Notes: generated by a model from the sequence alone, not told the origin. A stretch of 64,000 bases of DNA from Modestobacter sp. VKM Ac-2986 (GCF_026967795.1 NZ_JAPVBH010000001.1:420928-484927); one strand, 5' to 3'. Counted from the first letter of the stretch, positions 32,677-42,553 are shown. A program made the numbers and translations.

Positions 32677-32811
32677 CCCGATCGACCCCGGATTGCGGTG
32701 CGTCCGTGTCCGGCGCATCGTGAGCGCACAGGCCGGTGTCTCCAGCCCCGGGACGGCCGGCACGTCGCCGAGCCGAGAGGAGAGGCGCCCGCACGGGGGC
32801 CGCACCCGCCA

Positions 32812-34578
32812 GTGAGCACACCTCTTCCACCCCGCGGGCGCGCCCGCACGACCCACGGTCACCAGCACCCCGCGCTCGCCCAGCCGCCGACCGCGGCCGA
32901 CGGCCACGGCCGGTTGGACACCGCCGTCTTCGGGTTCGCCGCCGTGGTCGCCCTGGCCTTCGTCGTCTGGGGCCTGGCCACGCCGACCGGGCTCGGCAGT
33001 GCCAGCGGGACCGCGCTGACCTGGGTCGAGACGAAGCTCGGTTGGCTGTTCGTGCTGCTGGCGTCGGCGTTCGTGGTGTTCGTCGTCTGGCTGGCCGCCG
33101 GCCGGTACGGGCACGTCCGGCTGGGCCGGGACGGTGAGGCGCCGGAGTTCCGGACGGTGTCCTGGGTGGCCATGATGTTCAGCGCCGGGATGGGCATCGG
33201 GCTGATGTTCTACGGCGTCAGCGAGCCGCTCGCGCACTACGTGACGCCCCCGCCCGGCACCGTCGCCGGGGAGAGCGCCGAGGCGGTGCGCACCGCGATG
33301 GCCACCACGCTCTTCCACTGGACGCTGCACCCGTGGGCGATCTACGCCGTCGTGGGGCTGGCCATCGCCTACGGCACCTTCCGCCGCGGCCGGCGGCAGC
33401 TGATCAGCGCCGCCTTCATCCCGCTGATCGGGCGCCGTCGGGCCGAGGGGCCGGCCGGCACGCTCATCGACGTCCTGGCCGTCTTCGCCACGCTGTTCGG
33501 CTCGGCCGCCTCGCTGGGGCTCGGTGCGCTGCAGATCGGCAGCGGGATGGAGGTCCTCGGCTGGGCCGGCAGCGTGGGCAACGGCGTGCTGGTGGCGGTC
33601 ATCGCCGTGCTGACCGCGGCGTTCGTCGTCTCGGCGGTGTCGGGGATCGCCCGGGGCATCCAGTGGCTGTCGACGACGAACATGGTGCTGGCCGTCGTCC
33701 TGGCGCTCTTCGTCTTCGTCGCCGGACCGACGGTGCTGATCCTGAACCTGGTGCCCGAGGCGATCGGGGCCTACGTCTCCGACGTGGGCCGGATGGCCGG
33801 GCGCACCGAGGCCACCGGTGGCGACGCGATGGCCGAGTGGCTGCGCGGCTGGACGGTCTTCTACTGGGCCTGGTGGATCAGCTGGACCCCGTTCGTCGGG
33901 CTGTTCATCGCCCGGATCAGCCGCGGCCGCACGATCCGCCAGTTCGTGACCGGCGTGCTGCTGGTCCCCAGCACGGTGAGCCTGGTCTGGTTCGCCGTCT
34001 TCGGCGGCGCCGGGATCGCCGCCCAGCAGGGCGGCACCGACGTGGCCGGACAGGCGACGGCGGAGGGACAGCTCTTCGGCGTGCTGCAGCAGTACCCGCT
34101 GGCCACCGTCACCACGGTGCTGGTCATGGTGCTGGTGGCCGTCTTCTTCGTCTCCGGCGCCGACGCGGCCTCGGTCGTGATGGGCTCGCTGTCCCAGCGC
34201 GGCACGCTGCACCCCAGTCGCGGCATCGTCGTCTTCTGGGGGGTGGTCATGGGCGCCGTCGCGGCGATCATGCTGCTGGCCGGCGGGGACGACGCACTGA
34301 CCGGGCTGCAGAACCTGACGATCATCGCCGCGCTGCCCTTCGCGCTGGTGATGGTGGGCATGGCGGTGGCCCTGGCGAAGGACCTCCGCTCCGACCCGCT
34401 GGTGCTGCGCCGGGCCTACGCCAGCGACGCGGTCGAGCGGGCGGTCGTCGCCGGCATCAGCCGGCACGGCGAGGACTTCCACCTGGTGGTCGAACCGGCG
34501 CGCGGGCTGCTGCCCAACAGCGTGGCCCCGCTGCCGGAGGAGGCCCCGGCCGGCCGGCCGCAGGACCCGCGCGACTAG
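32812..34578 (+). CDS. BCCT family betaine/choline/carnitine transporter
   Basis: A 588-residue sodium- or proton-coupled transporter with twelve hydrophobic helices. Family marks are the Trp-rich motif [27 protein letters not shown] region, [18 protein letters not shown] and [20 protein letters not shown]. It imports compatible solutes such as glycine betaine. The GTG at 32812 is the most plausible start, though its ribosome site (AGAGGAGAGG) lies ~28 nt upstream, so the start is uncertain. The stop overlaps the convergent fepC-like stop (34575-34578). Confidence 0.9.
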   Translation: MSTPLPPRGRARTTHGHQHPALAQPPTAADGHGRLDTAVFGFAAVVALAFVVWGLATPTGLGSASGTALTWVETKLGWLFVLLASAFVVFVVWLAAGRYGHVRLGRDGEAPEFRTVSWVAMMFSAGMGIGLMFYGVSEPLAHYVTPPPGTVAGESAEAVRTAMATTLFHWTLHPWAIYAVVGLAIAYGTFRRGRRQLISAAFIPLIGRRRAEGPAGTLIDVLAVFATLFGSAASLGLGALQIGSGMEVLGWAGSVGNGVLVAVIAVLTAAFVVSAVSGIARGIQWLSTTNMVLAVVLALFVFVAGPTVLILNLVPEAIGAYVSDVGRMAGRTEATGGDAMAEWLRGWTVFYWAWWISWTPFVGLFIARISRGRTIRQFVTGVLLVPSTVSLVWFAVFGGAGIAAQQGGTDVAGQATAEGQLFGVLQQYPLATVTTVLVMVLVAVFFVSGADAASVVMGSLSQRGTLHPSRGIVVFWGVVMGAVAAIMLLAGGDDALTGLQNLTIIAALPFALVMVGMAVALAKDLRSDPLVLRRAYASDAVERAVVAGISRHGEDFHLVVEPARGLLPNSVAPLPEEAPAGRPQDPRD

Positions 34579-35396
34579 CGGCGCAGGCGGCGGACCGGCA
34601 CCACCATCGGGGTGCCGGTGACCGGGTCGGGGACGACGCGGGCCTCCAGCTCGAACACCTCGGCCAGCAGCTGCTCGGTGAGCACCTCCTCGGGCGTGCC
34701 GGAGGCGACCAGGACGCCGTCCTTCATCGCCACCAGCCGCTGCGCGTAGCGGGCGGCGAGGTTCAGGTCGTGCAGGACGACGGCGACGGTGCGGCCGCGC
34801 TCGGTGTGCAGCCGCGCGATGAGCTCCAGGACGTCGACCTGGTGGGCGAGGTCGAGGTAGGTGGTGGGCTCGTCGAGCAGCAGCAGGTCGGTGCCCTGCG
34901 CCAGCGCCATCGAGATCCACGCCCGCTGCCGCTGCCCGCCCGACAGCGCGTCGACGGGTGCGTCGGCCAGGTCGGCCATGTCGGTCCAGGTGAGCGCCTC
35001 GGTGACCACGGCCTCGTCGTCGCTGGACCACTGGCGCAGCCAGCTCTGGTGCGGGTGCCGGCCGCGGGCGACCAGGTCGGCGACGGTGAGCCCCTCGGGC
35101 GCCAGCGGGGTCTGCGGCAGCATGCCCAGGACCTTGGCCACCTCGCGGGTGGAGGTGGAGGTGATCGCCCGGCCGTCGAGCAGCACGCTGCCCCCGGTCG
35201 GGCGCAGCAGCCGGCCCAGCGCGCGCAGCAGCGTGGACTTGCCGCAGCCGTTGGGGCCGACGATCGCGGTGAACGACCCGTCGGTCAGCTGCAGGTCCAG
35301 GTCGTCGACGACGACCTTGTCGCCGTAGGCCAGCCGCACGCGGTCGGCGGCCAGGCGCACCCGGGCGGTCGGGGTGGGGGTGTCGAGTGCGGTCAC
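34575..35396 (-). CDS. fepC: Iron-chelate ABC transporter, ATP-binding protein
   Basis: A 273-residue ABC ATPase. Walker A is GPNGCGKST, the Q-loop [11 protein letters not shown], the signature [10 protein letters not shown], Walker [18 protein letters not shown] and the switch His in [13 protein letters not shown]. The LDLAHQ extension is diagnostic for the FepC/FecE siderophore-uptake group. It powers the two permeases encoded just upstream. The GTG start at 35396 overlaps the fepG stop by 4 nt. Its 3' end overlaps the BCCT stop on the other strand. Confidence 0.93.
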   Translation of the reverse strand: MTALDTPTPTARVRLAADRVRLAYGDKVVVDDLDLQLTDGSFTAIVGPNGCGKSTLLRALGRLLRPTGGSVLLDGRAITSTSTREVAKVLGMLPQTPLAPEGLTVADLVARGRHPHQSWLRQWSSDDEAVVTEALTWTDMADLADAPVDALSGGQRQRAWISMALAQGTDLLLLDEPTTYLDLAHQVDVLELIARLHTERGRTVAVVLHDLNLAARYAQRLVAMKDGVLVASGTPEEVLTEQLLAEVFELEARVVPDPVTGTPMVVPVRRLRR

Positions 35397-36487
35397 AGGG
35401 TGGATCGCCGCCTTCCGCGGACCAGCAGCCAGAGCAGGTAGGGAGCGCCGACGACCGCCGTGACGACCCCGACGGGGAAGGTCTCGGGCAGCACGGTGCG
35501 GGCGACGAGGTCGCTGGCGGTGAGCAGCAGCGCCCCGAGCAGCCCGGAGGTCAGCAGCGGGGGCCGGGATCCGCCGGTCAGCCGGACGGCGATCTGCGGC
35601 ACGACCAGCGCCACGAACTGGATCGGCCCGGCCGCGGAGACCGCGAAGGCGGCCAGCCCGACCGCGACCAGGACGACGGCCAGCTGGGCCAGCGGCACCC
35701 GCACGCCCAGCGCCCGCGCCGTCTCGTCGCCGAACTGCAGGACGCTCAGCACCCGGGTCATCGCCAGGGCGGCGGGCAGCAGCACCAGCAGCGCCAGGGC
35801 CAGCGGCAGCGCCTGGTCCCAGCCGCGGCCGTTGAGCGAGCCGGTGAGCCACACGTTGGCGGCGGCGGCGTCGAACAGGGCACTGCGGGTGAGCAGGTAG
35901 GAGACGACCGCCTGAGCCATCGCCGAGAGCCCGACGCCGACCAGCACCAGCCGGTAGCCGTCGATGCCCGACTGCCAGGCCAGGCCGAAGATCAGCCCGG
36001 CCATGACCAGCCCGCCCAGCAGCGCGGCGGCCGGCAGCCCGAGCCCGCCCAGCACACCGGCGGCGGTGGTGCCGCTGCCGCCCAGCACGATCACGCTGAC
36101 CGCGCCGATGGCCGCCCCGCCGGTCACCCCGAGCACGTCGGGGCTGGCCAGCGGGTTGCGGGCGAAGGTCTGGATCAGCGCGCCGGAGACCCCCAGCGCC
36201 AGCCCGACCAGGACGGCGACGGCGACGCGTGGGGCGCGCAGCTCCAGCACGATGAAGCGCGCGGTGTCCTCGCCGGTGCCGGCCAGGGCGCCCAGCACCT
36301 CGGGCACGCTGATCGGGTAGTCACCGCGGCCCAGGCTGAGCGCGGCGACCACCAGCAGGAGCAGCAGCACCAGCACCGGCACGACCAGCGAGCGCCGGCG
36401 GTAGGTGGTCGAGACCGGCCCCACGCGCAGCGTGCGGCGCGGGCGGGCGTGGGTCGCCGGGGTGCGGGTCGGGGCGGCCAGGGTCAC
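35393..36487 (-). CDS. fepG: Iron-chelate ABC transporter permease (FepG-like)
   Basis: A 364-residue FecCD-family permease with about nine or ten membrane helices. Conserved segments are [43 protein letters not shown] near residue 100, the substrate pathway turn [17 protein letters not shown], and the C-terminal [22 protein letters not shown]. It forms a heterodimer with the FepD-like permease and moves a ferric siderophore inward. The GTG start at 36487 overlaps the upstream stop by 4 nt. The first ~40 residues are Arg-rich and poorly conserved. Confidence 0.92.
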   Translation of the reverse strand: MTLAAPTRTPATHARPRRTLRVGPVSTTYRRRSLVVPVLVLLLLLVVAALSLGRGDYPISVPEVLGALAGTGEDTARFIVLELRAPRVAVAVLVGLALGVSGALIQTFARNPLASPDVLGVTGGAAIGAVSVIVLGGSGTTAAGVLGGLGLPAAALLGGLVMAGLIFGLAWQSGIDGYRLVLVGVGLSAMAQAVVSYLLTRSALFDAAAANVWLTGSLNGRGWDQALPLALALLVLLPAALAMTRVLSVLQFGDETARALGVRVPLAQLAVVLVAVGLAAFAVSAAGPIQFVALVVPQIAVRLTGGSRPPLLTSGLLGALLLTASDLVARTVLPETFPVGVVTAVVGAPYLLWLLVRGRRRSTL

Positions 36488-37545
36488 AGCTGCACCAGCC
36501 GGCGGCGGCGGACCAGGGCGATGAAGAACGGGGTGCCGACGACGGCGAGCACGATGCCCACCTGCAGCTCGCCGGGGCGGGCGACGACCCGGCCCAGCAC
36601 GTCGGCCAGCAGCAGCGCGATGACACCGAGCAGTGCCGACGCCGGGATCAGCCAGCGGTGGTCGGGGCCGGTGAGCGCGCGGGCCACGTGCGGCACCACC
36701 AGCCCGACGAAGGCGATCGGCCCGCAGGCGGCGGTCGCGGCCCCGGCGAGCAGGGTGAGGGCGGCCAGCCCGACGACGCGGGCCAGCCACACCCGCTGGC
36801 CCAGGCCCCGGGCGACGTCCTCGCCGAGCCCGAGCAGGTTCAGCGCCGGGGCGTTGACCACCGCGAGCACCAGGCCGACGACGACGAACGGGGCGACCTG
36901 GACGGCCACGTCGGCCTCCCGCCCGGCCAGCGCGCCGACGATCCAGAACCGGTAGGCGTCCAGCGTCGTCGTCTCGCGGATGGTGACCGACTGGACCAGC
37001 GCGAACATCAGGTAGGTCAGCGCGGAGCCGGCCAGCGCCAGGCTGACCGGGGTGGCGCCGCCGCGGCCCGCCGAGCCGATCGCGAACACCGCGATGCTGG
37101 CCAGCAGCGCCCCCACCAGCGCCGGCCAGATGTAGGCGCTGGGCGTGCGCAGGCCGAGCAGGGAGATCGACAGCACGACGGCGAAGGCCGCGCCCGCGGT
37201 GACCCCGAGCAGGCCCGGGTCGCCGAGCGGGTTGCGGGTGTGGCCCTGCATCAGCGCGCCCGAGGCGCCCAGTGCGAGCCCGGCGAGGACGCCCAGCAGG
37301 GTGCGCGGCACCCGCAGCTGGCGGACGATCACCGTCTCGTCGCCGGGGGCGGAGGCGTCGAGCAGCGCGTGCCAGACCGTGCCCAGGCCGATCGGGCGCG
37401 TCCCGACGCTGATGCTCAGCGCGCAGACGGCCACCGCGACCACCAGCAGCACCCACAGGCCCGCCGCCCGGCTGCCGGTGCCCCGCAGCAGGCCGGGTCG
37501 TGGTGCGGTCTCCTCGGTGGGCCGGGCAGCCGTGCGTTGCGCCAC
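36484..37545 (-). CDS. fepD: Iron-chelate ABC transporter permease (FepD-like)
   Basis: A 353-residue FecCD-family permease, first gene of the three-gene uptake operon. It shows LRVPRTLLGVLAGLALGASGALMQGHTRNPLGDPGLLGVTAGA, LVQSVTIRETTTLDAYRFWIVGAL, and the C-terminal PGELQVGIVLAVVGTPFFIALVRRR. The GTG at 37545 lies 38 nt downstream of a 19-bp iron box, so repression by DtxR/IdeR in iron-replete cells is likely. No substrate-binding lipoprotein is encoded in this operon, so one must come from elsewhere. Confidence 0.92.
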   Translation of the reverse strand: MAQRTAARPTEETAPRPGLLRGTGSRAAGLWVLLVVAVAVCALSISVGTRPIGLGTVWHALLDASAPGDETVIVRQLRVPRTLLGVLAGLALGASGALMQGHTRNPLGDPGLLGVTAGAAFAVVLSISLLGLRTPSAYIWPALVGALLASIAVFAIGSAGRGGATPVSLALAGSALTYLMFALVQSVTIRETTTLDAYRFWIVGALAGREADVAVQVAPFVVVGLVLAVVNAPALNLLGLGEDVARGLGQRVWLARVVGLAALTLLAGAATAACGPIAFVGLVVPHVARALTGPDHRWLIPASALLGVIALLLADVLGRVVARPGELQVGIVLAVVGTPFFIALVRRRRLVQL

Positions 37546-37582
37546 GAGCGGCTCCTGGAGGACGGCGGACAGACCTGACGAG

Positions 37583-37601
37583 ATTGGGAAGGCTCACCTT
37601 A
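37583..37601 (-). promoter_or_regulatory. DtxR/IdeR-type iron box upstream of fepD
   Basis: The minus strand reads TAAGGTGAGCCTTCCCAAT, matching about 15 of 19 positions of the iron-box consensus TWAGGTWAGSCTWACCTWA, with the left half-site and centre best kept. It is centred ~47 nt before the fepD start codon. Confidence 0.7.
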
Positions 37602-37698
37602 CCCACCGGTCGGTTGCCTGGCGGTGGGGTGACCAAGACGACTCCGGGTCAGCCGGGGATCGGTCCGGACGGCGCCCGTCGCCCCCCACCATGGACGG

Positions 37699-38730
37699 GT
37701 GCTGCGACGCCTCGCCCCACCCGCCCGCCCGCGCTGGCTGCGGTGGGCGCTCGGGCTGGCCCTGGCGTACGGCGTGCTGGCGACGCTGGTGCTGCTCGCG
37801 GTGGCCGTCCTGCGGGACCGGACCGCGCTGACCTACAGCGCCGCGCTCGCCTCGTTCTGGCTGCTGCTGCCCGCGCCCGCACTGGCCGTCGTGGCAGCGG
37901 CGCTGCGCTCCTGGCGCACCGTCGCCGCGGTCGCCGTCCCGGCCGTGGTGTGCGCCGTGCTGCAGGGGCCCTACCTGCTCAACCGTCTGCCCGGCGGGGA
38001 ACCCGAGCCCGACCTGCGGGTGGCCGCCTACAACCTCACCCAGACCGCACCGCTGGACGGCCTGTACGACCTCATCGCGCGGGAGCAGCCCGACGTGCTG
38101 CTGCTGCAGGAGGTGACACACCGGTCCCGTCCGGCGCTCGAGCAGCTGCCGGCGTACCCCTACGCCAGCTTCGGCCCGGGGACCGACCCGGGAGGAGGCG
38201 ACGGGGACGCGGTGCTGTCCAGGCTGCCCATCACCGGCGTGCAGCCGGTCACCGGGCTGCCGGAGAGGGCTCGCCCTGCCGACCTGGTCACCCTGGACGT
38301 CGACGGGCGGGAGCTCGCCGTCCTCTCGGTGCACCTGGCCTCGCCGTGCATCGGGTGCCTGCCGGAGAAGCAGGCGGTGAACCCGGCCGGGGGCACCGGC
38401 CAGGCGGCGCGGCTCCGGGTGGCCGAGGCCCGCCGCTACGCCGAGATCGCCGCCGGCCTCATCGCCGGGGGGACGCCGGTGCTGTTGGGCGGGGACCTGA
38501 ACTCCGCGCCACTGAACCAGCCGCTGGGGGAGCTGCAGGACGCCGGCCTCGTCGACGTGCACCGGGCCGTGGGCACCTGGCCGGCGCTGACCCGCGGCCC
38601 CGGTCCCGGCGTGGCCCGGGTCGACGTCGTCCTGGTCAGCGGGCTGGAGCCGGTGCGCAGCGTCGAGGGCGCGGCCGGCCCGAGCACGCACTCGCCGATG
38701 GTCGTCGACCTGGCCTGGCCCGAGGGCTGA
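37699..38730 (+). CDS. Membrane-anchored endonuclease/exonuclease/phosphatase-fold protein
   Basis: A 343-residue protein. Residues ~15-110 hold three hydrophobic helices. The rest is the endonuclease/exonuclease/phosphatase fold with YNLTQT, LLLQEV (metal-binding Glu), SVHLASP, GGDLNSAP (Asp and Asn) and the final STHSPMVVDL (catalytic His). The soluble domain is likely outside the membrane. Substrates of the fold range from nucleic acids to phospholipids and inositol phosphates; here it is unknown. A CIGCLPEK insertion with two Cys is notable. GTG start at 37699. Confidence 0.82.
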   Translation: MLRRLAPPARPRWLRWALGLALAYGVLATLVLLAVAVLRDRTALTYSAALASFWLLLPAPALAVVAAALRSWRTVAAVAVPAVVCAVLQGPYLLNRLPGGEPEPDLRVAAYNLTQTAPLDGLYDLIAREQPDVLLLQEVTHRSRPALEQLPAYPYASFGPGTDPGGGDGDAVLSRLPITGVQPVTGLPERARPADLVTLDVDGRELAVLSVHLASPCIGCLPEKQAVNPAGGTGQAARLRVAEARRYAEIAAGLIAGGTPVLLGGDLNSAPLNQPLGELQDAGLVDVHRAVGTWPALTRGPGPGVARVDVVLVSGLEPVRSVEGAAGPSTHSPMVVDLAWPEG

Positions 38731-38789
38731 TCCTGGGTACCGTCGGGGGCGCCGGGACGACGAGGTCCCGCCCTGCGGAGGTGTGTGCC

Positions 38790-39965
38790 GTGCCCGTCCG
38801 TCGTCTGGTCCCCACGCAGGAGGCCGCCGACCTGCTCGATCTCACCCGCGAGCTGGCCCGCGAGGAGCTCGCGCCCCGGGTCGTGGCCGCGGAGGCCGAG
38901 GCGTGCTTCCCGCGCGAGGTGTTCCGCACGCTGGGCAGGGCCGGGCTGCTGAGCCTGCCCTACCCCGAGGAGTTCGGCGGGGGAGCACAGCCGGCCGTGG
39001 TGCACCTGCAGGTGCTCGAGGAGCTGGCCGCGGTGTGGGCCGGTGTCGCGGTCGGGGTGAGCGTGCACGGCATGTCGTGCTGGGCGCTGGCCACCGCGGG
39101 CACGCCCGACCAGCAGGCGGCCCTGCTGCCGGAGCTGCTGTCCGGTGAGCTGCTGGGCGCCTACTGCCTCTCGGAGCCGCACGCCGGCTCCGACGCCGCC
39201 GCCATGCGCACCCGCGCCGTCCGGGACGGCGGGGAGTACGTGCTCGCCGGGGAGAAGGCATGGACGACGCACGGCGGGCACGCCGACTCCTACACGGTGA
39301 TGGCCCGCACCTCGCCCGACCGGTCGCGCGGCGTCTCCTGCTTCGTCGTCCCGGCCGGCTCCGCGGGGCTGACGGCCGACCGGCCCGAGTCGAAGATGGG
39401 CCTGACCGCCTCGACGACGGCGACCATGCGGTTCGCCGGCGTGCGGGTCGCCGCCGACCGGCGGGTCGGCGCCGAGGGCGACGGGCTCCCGCTGGCGCTG
39501 GCCGCGCTGGACGCGGGCCGGCTGGGCATCGCCGCGGTGGCGACCGGGCTGGCGCAGGGCGCACTGGACGACGCGGTCGCCTACGCCCGGGAGCGGGAGG
39601 CGTTCGGCGTCCCGGTCATCGAGCACCAGGGGCTGGCGTTCCTGCTCGCCGACATGGCCGCCGCCGTGGAGACCGCGCGGGCGACCTACCTGTCGGCCGC
39701 GCGGCTCAAGGACGCCGGGCAGCCCTACGGCCAGCAGGCGGCGATCGCCAAGCTGGTCGCCACCGACAACGCGATGCGGGTGACCACCGACGCCGTCCAG
39801 GTGCTGGGCGGGTACGGCTACACCTCGGCGTACCCGGTCGAGCGGTACATGCGCGAGGCCAAGGTCATGCAGATCTTCGAGGGCACCAACCAGATCCAGC
39901 GGATGGTGATCAGCCGCGAGCTCGCCCGCGGCGGCCGCCCGACGACCACGGTGACCGGCGCCTGA
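38790..39965 (+). CDS. Acyl-CoA dehydrogenase
   Basis: A 391-residue FAD enzyme of fatty-acid or amino-acid beta-oxidation. Landmarks are YCLSEPHAGSDAAAM (FAD/substrate loop), KAWTTHGGHAD, REREAFGVPVIEHQ and the C-terminal RYMREAKVMQIFEGTNQIQR, in which the Glu of EGT is the usual catalytic base. The chain length specificity is unknown. GTG at 38790 is preferred over GTG 38781 because GCGGAGG lies at proper distance. A hairpin of the GGCCATGT type follows the stop. Confidence 0.92.
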   Translation: MPVRRLVPTQEAADLLDLTRELAREELAPRVVAAEAEACFPREVFRTLGRAGLLSLPYPEEFGGGAQPAVVHLQVLEELAAVWAGVAVGVSVHGMSCWALATAGTPDQQAALLPELLSGELLGAYCLSEPHAGSDAAAMRTRAVRDGGEYVLAGEKAWTTHGGHADSYTVMARTSPDRSRGVSCFVVPAGSAGLTADRPESKMGLTASTTATMRFAGVRVAADRRVGAEGDGLPLALAALDAGRLGIAAVATGLAQGALDDAVAYAREREAFGVPVIEHQGLAFLLADMAAAVETARATYLSAARLKDAGQPYGQQAAIAKLVATDNAMRVTTDAVQVLGGYGYTSAYPVERYMREAKVMQIFEGTNQIQRMVISRELARGGRPTTTVTGA

Positions 39966-39969
39966 GAGC

Positions 39970-39991
39970 GGCCATGTCGGTCGACATCGCC
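39970..39991. repeat. GGCCATGT-type hairpin after acyl-CoA dehydrogenase
   Basis: GGCCATGTC and GACATCGCC pair at 8 of 9 positions around the loop GGTC, 5 nt after the stop. It is related to 9359-9384 and 14831-14856. Confidence 0.5.
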
Positions 39992-40006
39992 CCTACGCTG
40001 CCGGCC

Positions 40007-40276
40007 ATGTGCCGGAACATCCACGTGCTGCACAACCTGGCGCCCGCGACGACGTCGGAGGAGGTGCGGGCCGCAGCGCTGCAGTACGTGCGCAAGGTCA
40101 GCGGCTCGGCGAAGCCGTCGCAGGCGAACCAGGCGGCGTTCGACCGGGCGGTCGAGGAGATCGCCCATGCCACCGAGCACCTGCTCGCCGACCTGGTCAC
40201 CGCTGCCCCGCCCCGCGACCGGGAGGTGCTCGCCGCCCAGGCCCGCGAGCGCGCCGCCGCGCGCTACGCCCGCTGA
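40007..40276 (+). CDS. DUF2277 domain-containing protein
   Basis: An 89-residue protein that begins MCRNIHVLHNLAPATTSEEV, the family's signature start with a conserved Cys-Arg-Asn, and continues AAALQYVRKVSGSAKPSQANQAAFDRAVEEIAHAT. The fold is helical; the function is unknown. I start at the ATG at 40007 because the family begins with MCRNI; the longer frame from 39974 runs through the hairpin. Two terminator hairpins follow between it and the convergent PTS gene. Confidence 0.9.
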   Translation: MCRNIHVLHNLAPATTSEEVRAAALQYVRKVSGSAKPSQANQAAFDRAVEEIAHATEHLLADLVTAAPPRDREVLAAQARERAAARYAR

Positions 40277-40297
40277 CCCGACGGCCCGCTGACACGA

Positions 40298-40340
40298 CGA
40301 CGGCCCCGGCCCGGACCTGAGGTCCGGACCGGGGCCGTCG
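40298..40340. terminator. 20-bp terminator stem
   Basis: Arms 40298-40317 and 40321-40340 pair with one mismatch around the 3-nt loop TGA, 21 nt after the DUF2277 stop. Confidence 0.85.
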
Positions 40341-40345
40341 AGGCG

Positions 40346-40377
40346 CCCCGTCCCGAGGAGGTGTCCCCGGGACGGGG
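40346..40377. terminator. Terminator hairpin on the PTS side
   Basis: CCCCGTCCCG and CGGGACGGGG, perfect 10-bp arms with a 12-nt loop, 9 nt from the mtlA stop. It probably ends mtlA transcription. Confidence 0.75.
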
Positions 40378-40385
40378 GTGCTGCG

Positions 40386-42416
40386 TCAGGCCGGCTGCAT
40401 CTGGCCGAGCACGGCCTGCACGTCGGCCGGGGTGCGGGCCGCCTCGAGCCGGGCCACCTGCGCGGAGTCGGTGAACACCTCCGCGATCTTCCCGAGCAGC
40501 TTCAGGTGGTCGTCGCCGGCACCGGCGACACCGATGACGAACTTGACCTCCTTGCCGTTCCAGTCGATGCCCTGCGGGTAGCGCACGAAGGAGATCGCCG
40601 AGCGACGGATCGCGGACTTCGCCTCGTTGGTGCCGTGCGGGATGGCCAGCAGGTTGCCCATGTAGGTCGACACGGACGTCTCCCGGTCGTGCATGGTCGG
40701 GACGTAGGAGGCCTCGACCGCGCCGGCCGCGACCAGCAGCTCGCCGGCCTCGGTGATCGCCGCATCGCGACCGGAGGCGCGCCCGTCGAGCACGATGCTG
40801 TCCGGGGAGAGCAAGTTGCCCTCACCGGCACCCGCGCCGGTCCGGCCCGCCGCGTTGCCCACGTCTGCACCGTCCACCGCGGCCGCCCCGAGTGCGCCGG
40901 CCGTGCCGTTGGTCTGCTGCAGCAGCTCGACGATCTCGTCGTACCGGGGGCTGTCCATGAAGTTGCTGACCGAGACGTGGCGCGCCGACCTGGTGCGCTC
41001 CTCGGCCCGCTCGGCGAGGTCCTCGTGGGTGACCACGAGGTCGTAGGTGTCCTTCAGGTTCGAGATGGCCTTGTTGACCACGGTGACGTCCTTGAAGCCG
41101 GCACCGTGCACCTTCCGGCGGAGCACCGAGGCGCCCATGGCCGAGGAGCCCATGCCGGCGTCGCAGGCGAACACGATGGAGTGGATCGGGCCGTCGGTGC
41201 GGCCACCGCCCGAACCCACCAGCGCCGAGGAGATCGAGGACTTCTTGCCCTTGCGGGCCTCCATCGCCGCCGTCGCCGCGGAGAGGTCGCCGTCATCGCC
41301 CTTGTCCAGCTTCAACAGGAAGGCGGCGACGGCGAAGCTGACCGCGGCAGCGACCAGCACCGAGGCGGTGACGCCGATCAGGCTGCTGGGCGGGGAGGCG
41401 GCCCAGACGGCGATGATCGAACCGGGGGAGGCAGGCGAACGCAGGCCCGAGCCGAGGACGAGGTTGGTCGCCACGCCGGCCATGCCGCCGAGGATCACCG
41501 CGGCGATGAGCTTCGGCTTGGCCAGCACGTAGGGGAAGTAGATCTCGTGGATGCCGCCGACGAAGTGGATGAGGAGCGCGCCGGGAGCCGAGGACTTCGC
41601 GGCCCCGCGGCCGAAGACGGCGAAGGCCAGCAGCAGGCCCAGGCCGGGGCCGGGGTTGGCCTCGAGCAGGAAGAGGATCGACTGTCCGGCCTGCTGCGCC
41701 TCGTTCGTGCCGAGCGGGGTGAGGATGCCCTGGTTGATGGCGTTGTTCAGGAACAGGATCTTGGCCGGCTCGATGAAGATCGAGGTCAACGGCAGCAGGT
41801 TGTTCTCGACGAGGGTGTCGACCAGGTTCCCGGCCACCGTGCTGAACGCCTCGACGAGGGGTCCGGCGAGCACGAAGCCGACGACGGCGAGGAACGCGCC
41901 CCAGATGCCGGCGGAGAAGTTGTTGACCAGCATCTCGAAGCCGGGGCGGATCTTGTGCGCCCACAGCGCGTCGAGCTTCTTCATGGTCCAGCCGCCGAGC
42001 GGGCCCATGATCATGGCGCCCAGGAACATCGGCACGCTGGCGCCGGCGATGGCGCCCATGGTGGCGATGGCGCCGACCACGCCGCCGCGGAGCTCGTCGT
42101 TGTACGTCATCCGGCCGCCGGTGTAGCCGATGAGCAGGGGCAGCAGGTAGGTGATCATCGGGCCGACGAGGCCGGTGCCCTCGGAGCCGGAGCCCCAGGC
42201 GCCGATGTCCTCGACGAAGCCGTAGCCGCCGCTGTGGCCGAGGGCGTCACCGATGAGGGTGATCCAGCCGGTCTCGATGAACAGCGCGGTGATCAGGCCC
42301 CAGGCGATGAAGGCGCCGATGTTGGGCAGCACCATGTTCGAGAGGAACGTCCCGAACCGTTGGACGCGGACGCGCAGCCCTCCCGAGCGTGGCGCCGAGT
42401 GGGTGGTCGTGGCCAT
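40386..42416 (-). CDS. mtlA: PTS mannitol-type transporter, fused IICBA
   Basis: A 676-residue phosphotransferase permease. IIC (~1-355) begins RFGTFLSNMVLPNIGAFIAWGL as in MtlA and contains GGIHEIYFPYVL. IIB has the phospho-Cys Cys418 in VFACDAGMGSS. IIA (~530-676) has the phospho-His His594 in LAIPHGTNEAK. It takes up and phosphorylates a hexitol, most likely mannitol. A near-consensus promoter and a 7-bp-arm operator lie upstream. The divergent Zn-dehydrogenase may act on the same or a related polyol. No separate EI/HPr or MtlD gene is in the window. Confidence 0.93.
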   Translation of the reverse strand: MATTTHSAPRSGGLRVRVQRFGTFLSNMVLPNIGAFIAWGLITALFIETGWITLIGDALGHSGGYGFVEDIGAWGSGSEGTGLVGPMITYLLPLLIGYTGGRMTYNDELRGGVVGAIATMGAIAGASVPMFLGAMIMGPLGGWTMKKLDALWAHKIRPGFEMLVNNFSAGIWGAFLAVVGFVLAGPLVEAFSTVAGNLVDTLVENNLLPLTSIFIEPAKILFLNNAINQGILTPLGTNEAQQAGQSILFLLEANPGPGLGLLLAFAVFGRGAAKSSAPGALLIHFVGGIHEIYFPYVLAKPKLIAAVILGGMAGVATNLVLGSGLRSPASPGSIIAVWAASPPSSLIGVTASVLVAAAVSFAVAAFLLKLDKGDDGDLSAATAAMEARKGKKSSISSALVGSGGGRTDGPIHSIVFACDAGMGSSAMGASVLRRKVHGAGFKDVTVVNKAISNLKDTYDLVVTHEDLAERAEERTRSARHVSVSNFMDSPRYDEIVELLQQTNGTAGALGAAAVDGADVGNAAGRTGAGAGEGNLLSPDSIVLDGRASGRDAAITEAGELLVAAGAVEASYVPTMHDRETSVSTYMGNLLAIPHGTNEAKSAIRRSAISFVRYPQGIDWNGKEVKFVIGVAGAGDDHLKLLGKIAEVFTDSAQVARLEAARTPADVQAVLGQMQPA

Positions 42417-42482
42417 GGATGACCCTTCCTGGGTGACGTTCTGTGACCGGTCGACGCGGGTCGCACGGGCGGGGACGGGGGG

Positions 42483-42510
42483 ATCGTGAGCGTGTGATGG
42501 CAGTCACGAT
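42483..42510. promoter_or_regulatory. Candidate operator of the mtlA promoter
   Basis: ATCGTGA (42483-42489) and TCACGAT (42504-42510) form a 28-bp interrupted palindrome placed just downstream of the expected mtlA transcription start, a classic repressor position. Confidence 0.6.
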
Positions 42511-42524
42511 GATCTGCGTTCGTC

Positions 42525-42553
42525 TGTATAACGGGCCCAGCGAGCGCGGTCAA
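42525..42553 (-). promoter_or_regulatory. Sigma-70-type promoter for mtlA
   Basis: On the minus strand TTGACC (42553-42548) and TATACA (42530-42525) are separated by 17 nt, near-consensus for the housekeeping sigma factor. Transcription should start near 42517. Confidence 0.8.

Noticed and set aside
32600..32811. Possible c-di-AMP (ydaO) riboswitch before the BCCT gene
   Set aside because: BCCT and NlpC genes are frequent ydaO targets and both leaders (21494-21625 and here) contain CGATCGACCCC, but I cannot place the conserved ydaO core in order. A covariance search would decide.
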